Origin: Bacteroidota bacterium
GTDB taxonomy: Bacteria; Bacteroidota; Ignavibacteria; UBA10030
Reading direction: 5' to 3'
Assembly: GCA_003519375.1 (NCBI GenBank)
Contig: DOWV01000040.1
Location: forward strand, 1-12,657
Length of the DNA: 12,657 nucleotides
Shown here in pieces: positions 7,532 to 12,657 of this stretch. Each line of letters opens with the position of its first letter. The first letter of the stretch is position 1. Position numbers and translations under genes: made by a program. Under the pieces are notes generated by a model, which ran no database searches, was not told the origin of the DNA, and saw nothing but the letters and a program-made list of their open reading frames with translations.

Positions 7532-9910
7532 ATGTGCGCTCCGGCATCTCATCGAGTATTCTGTCTCCTGCTGATCATGTTGGCGGGCAGCGAACCTCGG
7601 CTTCGTGCGCAATACGCCAATCTTCAAGCAACTCTTTCCATTCAAACCGTTGACGGCGTCGCGGTGCCATTCCAGAACGGGACGGTCGTACCGTCCTTTG
7701 AAAAACAGAAACGACCGATACTCTCGCTTGTAGGAACATGGAAAAAACAACGCGTGAACGTCGATCACAATCTCACCTTGAAGAAGAGAGACTCGACGGG
7801 ATATGCCGACCTGGTTCGCGAGGCCGGAAACCGGTTTGCCCCGGACTTTGATGACAGCGGATGGCAGACTATGACGGTCCCGGGTGTCGAGAACGCGTTG
7901 AACGGGTACCAAAAAACTCCGGAATACTACGAAAACGGTGTCTGGTACCGTACTAATTTCTTGGTGTCAGACTCCATGCGCGGGAAAACTGCCCGCCTGA
8001 AATTTCTGGCCGTCAACTACGTCGGCGATGTGTGGCTGAATGGAACCTACCTGGGTTGGCACGAGGGAGGTTACACGCCGTTTGCCTTTGATGTCACCTC
8101 GGCGCTCAGGTTTGACAGCGTCAATGTCCTGGCGGTGAGGGTTGACAACGTTCCCTGGAGCCAGGGGCAGGTGCAGGACCTTCCGACGGGAAAGCGGATT
8201 GACATCGTGCCATACTACAAGGTTGACTGGTTCAACTATACAGGCATCTTGCACGATGTCTACATCGAGTTTTCGAATCCAGTTTCGATTCCCCGGGTCC
8301 ATGTCGTGCCGACGGACATCCATGGAACGCTCTCGACGACTGTTGTTCTCCAGAACAAGGGCGCAGCAAACGAAACGGTCAATCTATCGATCCAGCTTTA
8401 CAGAGCGGTGGTCGATTCGACAAACATGAACACGGAGTATTCGTTCGAACTCATCGGGAATCCTGTAAGCGCCGGAGGGGTATCTCAAACATCGCTTACG
8501 GTGGACAAAGATACCAGTCGGGTGTGGCAGACAGTCCTGACCGTGTCATCACCCAAACTGTGGAATCCGCGTAACCCGAATCTCTACATATTGAGAGTAA
8601 CGGTCTCGAAGGCCGGCATCGTTCTTGACGAATTCTCAACTCAGTTCGGCGTGAGGACGCTCCGGACATCGGGATCGGCATTCTTGTTGAATGACAACCC
8701 GGTTTTCCTACCCGGCATCGCGCGGCACGAAGATCATCCCTCCTATGGCCGCAGTATGCCGAACTCAGTCATCCTGGACGACCTGAGAAAGATCAAGGCA
8801 TTGAATGTCGCGCTCCTCAGGACCGCGCACTATCCGAATAACCCCCATACCTACCTTCTGTGTGACAGACTTGGCCTGGCAGTGATGGAAGAGATTCCCG
8901 TCTGGTGGTTCGACACAGAGGACGCGTGGATGCTTCAGAATATTGCGAGGAACATTCATACGCAGATGTTCCGCGAGATGGTCTTCAAGGACTTCAACCG
9001 CCCCTCGGTGTTTGTCTGGAGCACATGCAATGAATGTCTCGTCGTGCCGGGGAGAGAAACGTTCATCAGAAATGTGAACAACGAGCTCAAGAATCAATAT
9101 CCGGATGGCAGGTTCGTTTCGCAGTCGGCAGCTGCCGACCGGCCCGGGGCAAATGACGCCTCCCAGACGGCATGTGATGTCGCGGGGTGGACGATGTATT
9201 TCGGGATTTTCCATGGGAGTACCTACTACGGCGGAACAAGACAATTTCTGCGCAACGCCCATACGGCCCTGCCCAACAAGCCCGTGCTGAACACGGAGTT
9301 CGGCATCTGGTCTTCCGTCTCAGAGGCTCAACAAGTAGAAGTCTTCGATTCGACGTTCGCCGCTTTTGCCGAGGTGACGGTCGTTGACGGCAACGGAAAG
9401 CTCAATCCCAACGGCTTCGTCATGGGATCGACATGGTGGACTGCATTCGACTGGTACACCTCGCAGCAGCCGACAGGATATCAGCGGATGGGAGTCTTCG
9501 AGATGAACAGAACGAAGGCGAAACTTGTGTCCTCGAGACTCTCGAGTGTCTATGCGCCATACTACCGGAGCACGGATCTCACTGGCGTGGAGCAGCAGTT
9601 GTCGGTTGGTACACCGGCTGTCTTCAGACTGTTCCAGAATTACCCGAACCCATTCTCCGCCGGAGGCGGATCCGCCTTTGGCGGAAATCCGAGGACGGCT
9701 ATCAGCTATCAGCTTTCAGCGATCAGCTTAGTTAAGCTGAAGGTGTACGATGTGCTTGGTAGAGAAGTCGCTGCGCTCGTAAATCGTGAAATGCCTGCTG
9801 GCACTCATGCGATCACCTGGGAAGCCATCGATCTCCCTACAGGCACGTATATCTACCGGCTTACGGCTGGAGACCGCACCGAGAGCAGGAAGCTGCTGCT
9901 GATGAAATGA
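7532..9910 (+). CDS. Secreted glycoside hydrolase family 2 enzyme with type A T9SS sorting domain
   Basis: A 792-residue exo-acting glycosidase of GH2 (beta-galactosidase/glucuronidase/mannosidase superfamily). After a signal peptide (to about residue 27, ending RLRAQ) comes the N-terminal jelly-roll (about 60-245: PDFDDSGWQTMTVPG, VWYRTNF, DVWLNGTYLGWHEGGYTPF), an Ig-like domain (about 248-370), then the TIM barrel. The barrel carries the GH2 signature NVALLRTAHYPNNPHTYLL followed by CDRLGLAVMEE. The predicted acid/base is E501 in WSTCNE and the nucleophile E589 in VLNTEFG. Residues 698-792 form a T9SS tail (FRLFQNYPNPF, LKVYDVLGREVAAL, TYIYRL, final KLLLMK). The motif before the acid/base reads STCNE, where GH2 enzymes usually have a Gly or Ala before NE. 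The tail is interrupted by ten extra residues, SAGGGSAFGG (709-718), encoded by a palindromic DNA element. Substrate is unclear: the neighbouring GH26 and GH3 suggest a role in mannan or glucan side-chain removal. Confidence 0.92.
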   Translation: MCAPASHRVFCLLLIMLAGSEPRLRAQYANLQATLSIQTVDGVAVPFQNGTVVPSFEKQKRPILSLVGTWKKQRVNVDHNLTLKKRDSTGYADLVREAGNRFAPDFDDSGWQTMTVPGVENALNGYQKTPEYYENGVWYRTNFLVSDSMRGKTARLKFLAVNYVGDVWLNGTYLGWHEGGYTPFAFDVTSALRFDSVNVLAVRVDNVPWSQGQVQDLPTGKRIDIVPYYKVDWFNYTGILHDVYIEFSNPVSIPRVHVVPTDIHGTLSTTVVLQNKGAANETVNLSIQLYRAVVDSTNMNTEYSFELIGNPVSAGGVSQTSLTVDKDTSRVWQTVLTVSSPKLWNPRNPNLYILRVTVSKAGIVLDEFSTQFGVRTLRTSGSAFLLNDNPVFLPGIARHEDHPSYGRSMPNSVILDDLRKIKALNVALLRTAHYPNNPHTYLLCDRLGLAVMEEIPVWWFDTEDAWMLQNIARNIHTQMFREMVFKDFNRPSVFVWSTCNECLVVPGRETFIRNVNNELKNQYPDGRFVSQSAAADRPGANDASQTACDVAGWTMYFGIFHGSTYYGGTRQFLRNAHTALPNKPVLNTEFGIWSSVSEAQQVEVFDSTFAAFAEVTVVDGNGKLNPNGFVMGSTWWTAFDWYTSQQPTGYQRMGVFEMNRTKAKLVSSRLSSVYAPYYRSTDLTGVEQQLSVGTPAVFRLFQNYPNPFSAGGGSAFGGNPRTAISYQLSAISLVKLKVYDVLGREVAALVNREMPAGTHAITWEAIDLPTGTYIYRLTAGDRTESRKLLLMK
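9656..9685 (+). repeat. 30-bp double-hairpin palindromic element inserted in the GH2 sorting signal
   Basis: Two perfect 15-bp hairpin units stand in tandem: TCCGCC-GGA-GGCGGA (9656-9670) and TCCGCC-TTT-GGCGGA (9671-9685). The arms are identical and only the 3-nt loops differ; the junction GGCGGATCCGCC is itself a perfect 12-bp palindrome. The element is exactly ten codons and leaves the frame intact. Removing it joins NPF to NPRTAISYQL and restores the standard T9SS tail motif NPFNPxT, which strongly suggests an insertion. It resembles in kind the in-frame palindromic elements known from Rickettsia (RPE), without claimed homology. No second copy was found by eye in the window. Confidence 0.85.
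9701..9728 (+). repeat. Coding heptanucleotide repeat, four units of ATCAGCT type
   Basis: Four consecutive 7-mers: ATCAGCT, ATCAGCT, TTCAGCG, ATCAGCT. They are read in three successive frames to encode ISYQLSAIS within the GH2 sorting domain (about residues 724-732), at the place where T9SS tails usually have I-x-Y-x-L. A small inverted repeat, CAGCTTA-GT-TAAGCTG (9724-9739), begins within the last unit. The array starts 15 bp after the palindromic element. Confidence 0.75.
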
Positions 9911-9927
9911 CATTCATGGAATTGGTA

Positions 9928-9962
9928 ACTTGAAACCCTAAACTTGAAACTCGAAACTCAAT
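9928..9962 (+). repeat. Intergenic heptanucleotide repeat, about five units of ACTTGAA type
   Basis: Successive 7-mers ACTTGAA, ACCCTAA, ACTTGAA, ACTCGAA and a decayed ACTCAAT occupy the first part of the 105-bp gap between GH2 and GH26. The period is 7 and the core AC-T-GAA is kept in three of five units. It starts 17 bp after the GH2 stop codon. A TTG inside it (9944) opens the longest possible GH26 frame, but the peptide it would add does not look like a real N-terminus. The rest of the gap shows no clear promoter or terminator. Confidence 0.7.
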
Positions 9963-10015
9963 TCCCGGCTCGTGACGGAAGGTTTCCGATCGACAACAAA
10001 GATGGTGCTTGCAAA

Positions 10016-11320
10016 ATGACCCGGGGAGTCGTTGCGTTGCTTGCTGTGTTGGCGTCGTTGGGCAGCAGTGCGGCAGGGCAGGTTCCTGTGCCGGCCAACG
10101 GCTGCTATCACTCAGCGTTCACACCGAATTACCAGGCAGGCGGCGCCTACGGCCATGACGATTTTGAAGCTTTGGCTCAGAAAAAGATTGCCATCGAGAT
10201 GTTCTACACGGGCTGGCCGGCGAACCGGACGCCTGATTTTCCGAAAACGCAATGTGATGCCATCGTTCAGAAGGATGCGATTCCTCACGTCACATGGGAG
10301 CCCTGGGTGAACGGCTATCCTTTTCCGCTTGATGGAATTATCTCGGGGACGTACGATTCGTACATCATCGGCTACGCCAATGCGGTGAAGAGCTGGGCGA
10401 AGCCGCTGTTCATCAGGGTTGGTCACGAGATGAACGGCGATTGGTACCCGTGGGGAGGGAAGAACAATGGAGGCGGAACGTTGGGAGGCTTCGGCGATCC
10501 CGCGAAGGCCGACGGACCGGAGCGGTTCATCGCGTCATTCCGCAGAGTTCGCCGGTTGTTCGATTCGGTCGGTGTCACGAACGTCTCGTGGATCTGGTGC
10601 CCGAACAATGGCTCTGCGCCCGCCGAACCCTGGAATCAGCCGGAAAACTTCTATCCCGGAGATGACGTTGTCGATTGGATCGGTTTGGACGGGTATAATT
10701 GGGGGACTTCACAAACATGGTCGGGGTGGGTGAGTTTCTACGACACTTTCAAGGATATTTACAGCAAGTTCACCTCATTGTCCAAGCCGATGATGATCGG
10801 TGAATTCGCTTCCGCTGAAGTTGGAGGTGACAAAGGAAAGTGGATCAGGGACGCGTACCTGTTCAACAAACTGATCTTCCCCCGCGTCAAAGCTATTACG
10901 TGGTTCAACATCAACAAGGAAACGGATTGGCGCATCAATTCCACAGGGAGTGCTTTGAGCGGTTACCAGGCGGCGATTTCGGATCCTTACTATCTGTCGG
11001 ACATCGTCACAACGACAGTGGAGAATGAATCGGGCGAACTCCCGGGGGGTTTCCGGGTCGATGAAGCCTATCCAAACCCCTTCAACGGATCTGTCATCAT
11101 CCCGTTTGTCGCACCGCGAGGCAGGCAGGTTCAGATTCAGATCATGGATGTGCTCGGACAGGAGATTACCTCCGCTGCCATGCAGGGCCAGGGTGCGATT
11201 TCTTATTATCGGTGGGATGGAACGGGCGCTCCGGGGCGTTCTGTGGCTTCCGGCCTTTATCTTGCGATCTTCCGAACTCCAACCGTTACAAACACGAAGA
11301 AACTTCTCTATATCAAATGA
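10016..11320 (+). CDS. Secreted glycoside hydrolase family 26 endo-glycanase (lichenase/mannanase type) with T9SS tail
   Basis: A 434-residue secreted endo-acting hydrolase. The ATG at 10016 gives the signal peptide MTRGVVALLAVLASLGSSAAG; no good ribosome binding site precedes it, which is common in this lineage. The catalytic (beta/alpha)8 domain covers about 30-335. The predicted acid/base is E138 in FIRVGHEMNGDWYPWGG and the nucleophile E263 in PMMIGEFASAEVGGDKGKWI. Further family-typical parts are VDWIGLDGYNWG and ITWFNINKETDWRINSTGSA. GH26 contains beta-mannanases, beta-1,3-1,4-glucanases (lichenases) and beta-1,3-xylanases; the GEFASAE-GG-K-WI wording reminds me more of the lichenase-type branch, but this is memory, not an alignment. 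A glycine-rich loop (GGKNNGGGTLGGFGDPAK) follows the acid/base strand. Residues about 345-434 are a T9SS tail with YPNPFNGS, IQIMDVLGQEI, GLYLAIF and final KKLLYIK, without the palindromic insert seen in the neighbour. Confidence 0.92.
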   Translation: MTRGVVALLAVLASLGSSAAGQVPVPANGCYHSAFTPNYQAGGAYGHDDFEALAQKKIAIEMFYTGWPANRTPDFPKTQCDAIVQKDAIPHVTWEPWVNGYPFPLDGIISGTYDSYIIGYANAVKSWAKPLFIRVGHEMNGDWYPWGGKNNGGGTLGGFGDPAKADGPERFIASFRRVRRLFDSVGVTNVSWIWCPNNGSAPAEPWNQPENFYPGDDVVDWIGLDGYNWGTSQTWSGWVSFYDTFKDIYSKFTSLSKPMMIGEFASAEVGGDKGKWIRDAYLFNKLIFPRVKAITWFNINKETDWRINSTGSALSGYQAAISDPYYLSDIVTTTVENESGELPGGFRVDEAYPNPFNGSVIIPFVAPRGRQVQIQIMDVLGQEITSAAMQGQGAISYYRWDGTGAPGRSVASGLYLAIFRTPTVTNTKKLLYIK

Positions 11321-11323
11321 GGG
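11319..11323 (+). promoter_or_regulatory. Ribosome binding site of the GH3 gene inside the GH26 stop codon
   Basis: GAGGG overlaps the last two bases of the GH26 stop codon (TGA, 11318-11320) and lies 8 bp before the ATG at 11332. The overlap indicates that the two genes are read from one transcript and may be translationally coupled. Confidence 0.75.
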
Positions 11324-11331
11324 ATTACAGT

Positions 11332-12657
11332 ATGAAGCGTTGTCTCGTTCTCCTCGCGTGCCTCTCGTTTGCTACAATGGCTCAGCCAAGAATGAACCCT
11401 GTGGAGGAGCGTGTCGAAGGTCTGTTGAAACAGATGACCCTCGATGAAAAGATCGGTCAAATGACCCAGGTCGACTATCTCGCGATCAGAGAGTGGACAG
11501 GGGACATTACGACCCATTCACTGGGTTCCGTTCTCTGGGGCGGAAACTCGGAACCGCCCGACGTCACACCGGATGTCTGGGCGAAGATCTATGACACGTA
11601 TCAGGACCTGGCCATGAAATCCCGGTTAAAGATCCCGCTCCTGTTCGGCATCGACGCTGTCCACGGACATAATAATGTCAATGGGACAGTGATTACGCCT
11701 CAAAACGTGGGACTCGGCGCCACGAGGAATCCGGAGCTCGTAGAACGGGTTGGACGTATGGCAGCGGAAGAAGTGCGCGGGACAGGCATTCAATGGACAT
11801 TTGCTCCGTGCATTGCGGTCGCCCGGGATGAGAGATGGGGACGAACATATGAAAGTTTCGGGGAGGATCCGGCGCTCGTGAAGGAGCTGGGAGCTGCGTT
11901 CGTAAGGGGAGTACAGGCCGGGGACCTTTCGAATCCGGCCTCTGTGCTGGCCTGCGCGAAACACTATCTTGGTGATGGCGGGACGACCAACGGCACCGAC
12001 CAGGGAAACACGGAAGTGGACGAAGCCACCCTCAGGCGCATCCACTTGCCGGGTTATGTCGAAGCGATCAAAGCCGGCGCGATGTCCATCATGGCTTCCT
12101 ACAGCAGCTGGAACGGAAACAAAATGCACAGCCACAGGTACTTGTTGACAGACGTACTCAAGGGTGAGCTGGGATTCAAAGGGTTTGTCGTGTCAGACTG
12201 GCTCGGCATTGACAAGCTGCCGGGATCGTACAGGGAGGATATTGAGACGTCGATCAACGCTGGTCTCGATATGGTCATGATCCCGAACGGCAGGGGGCAG
12301 GGGAACAACTATCTGGAATTCATGACATTTCTGAAGGAACTGGTAAACGAAAAGAAAGTCCCGATGAGCAGGATCGATGATGCCGTGCGTCGGATCTTGC
12401 GTGTAAAATTTTCCATGAATCTCTTTGACAACTCTGCACGGGACAAAAACCTGACTGCTGCGATCGGGTCGAAAGAGCACCGGGAAATTGCGCGCGAGGC
12501 AGTGCGGCAATCGCTCGTCTTGCTGAAAAACGAGAACAACCTTCTGCCGCTCTCCAAGGGCTTGAAGCAAATCCATGTGGCAGGCAGGGGGGCCGACAGC
12601 ATCGGCTACCAGAGCGGCGGTTGGACAATCACCTGGCAGGGGGACGGAGGGCTGAAG
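11332..12657 (+). CDS. Glycoside hydrolase family 3 beta-glucosidase/exo-glucanase (partial, right end cut off)
   Basis: The 442 visible codons are open to the window edge. GH3 enzymes release glucose or similar sugars from the non-reducing ends of beta-glycans. A signal peptide MKRCLVLLACLSFATMA precedes QPRMNPVEERV. The (beta/alpha)8 domain shows MTLDEKIGQMTQVD, GSVLWGGNSEPP, IPLLFGIDAVHGHNNVNG, FAPCIAVARDERWGRTYESF, CAKHYLGDGGTTNGTDQGNT and the nucleophile motif GFVVSDWLG with D289. The second domain begins near AREAVRQSLVLLKNENNLLP. GIDAVHGHNNV and GGNS are hallmarks of the plant ExoI / bacterial exo-1,3/1,4-beta-glucanase branch, which favours a beta-glucan substrate. The LLAC in the signal region resembles a lipobox but sits too close to the N-terminus; signal peptidase I after TMA is likelier. 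Whether a T9SS tail is present cannot be seen. The gene starts 11 bp after GH26 ends. Confidence 0.93.
   Translation, partial: MKRCLVLLACLSFATMAQPRMNPVEERVEGLLKQMTLDEKIGQMTQVDYLAIREWTGDITTHSLGSVLWGGNSEPPDVTPDVWAKIYDTYQDLAMKSRLKIPLLFGIDAVHGHNNVNGTVITPQNVGLGATRNPELVERVGRMAAEEVRGTGIQWTFAPCIAVARDERWGRTYESFGEDPALVKELGAAFVRGVQAGDLSNPASVLACAKHYLGDGGTTNGTDQGNTEVDEATLRRIHLPGYVEAIKAGAMSIMASYSSWNGNKMHSHRYLLTDVLKGELGFKGFVVSDWLGIDKLPGSYREDIETSINAGLDMVMIPNGRGQGNNYLEFMTFLKELVNEKKVPMSRIDDAVRRILRVKFSMNLFDNSARDKNLTAAIGSKEHREIAREAVRQSLVLLKNENNLLPLSKGLKQIHVAGRGADSIGYQSGGWTITWQGDGGLK

Noticed and set aside
9944..10015. N-terminal extension of GH26 from a TTG at 9944
   Set aside because: The start lies inside the heptamer array and the extension is hydrophilic, hiding the signal peptide that begins at 10016.
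1..12657. CRISPR arrays, tRNA or rRNA genes, insertion sequences
   Set aside because: No regularly spaced repeats of CRISPR size, no tRNA-like cloverleaf or rRNA segment in the gaps, and no transposase-like protein were seen. All gaps are short.

Overview
The window holds six genes, all on the + strand. Five are complete and the last runs off the right edge. They read as one carbohydrate-acquisition locus of a bacterium in the Bacteroidota/Ignavibacteriota (FCB) lineage. Evidence for that lineage is a TonB-dependent receptor with an N-terminal carboxypeptidase-regulatory-like domain, a PorV/PorQ-family outer-membrane protein, and C-terminal type IX secretion (T9SS) sorting domains of the 'YPNPF ... 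VYDVLGREV ... KLLLMK' type on the glycoside hydrolases. The wording of these tails is most like Ignavibacteria and relatives, but the species cannot be named from the sequence.

Layout. Positions 28-67 carry a strong intrinsic terminator just before the first gene. Genes 1-3 are tightly spaced (gaps of 35 and 8 bp): a TonB-dependent receptor (87-2804), a very large secreted multidomain protein (2840-6280: Ig-like domain, acidic Ca-binding-like stretch, fibronectin III-like domain, FlgD/T9SS-like tail), and a PorV/PorQ-family beta-barrel protein (6289-7317). A 214-bp gap follows. Genes 4-6 are secreted glycoside hydrolases: GH2 with a T9SS tail (7532-9910), GH26 with a T9SS tail (10016-11320) and a GH3 glucan beta-glucosidase type (11332 to beyond 12657). 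No terminator is visible between any of the genes.

How it may work (inference). The endo-acting GH26 cuts a beta-glucan or beta-mannan outside the cell, GH3 and GH2 trim the products, and the receptor imports oligosaccharides using TonB energy. No SusD homologue is present. The large secreted protein sits where SusD normally sits and could be a glycan-binding partner. The PorV-like protein could be the T9SS shuttle for the neighbouring tailed proteins. This resembles a polysaccharide utilisation locus built from non-Sus parts.

The most unusual DNA lies at the GH2-GH26 junction. A 30-bp element of two tandem perfect hairpins (9656-9685) is inserted in frame into the conserved NPF|NP motif of the GH2 sorting signal. 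It is followed at once by a coding heptanucleotide repeat (9701-9728), and 200 bp later by a second, unrelated heptanucleotide array between the genes (9928-9962).
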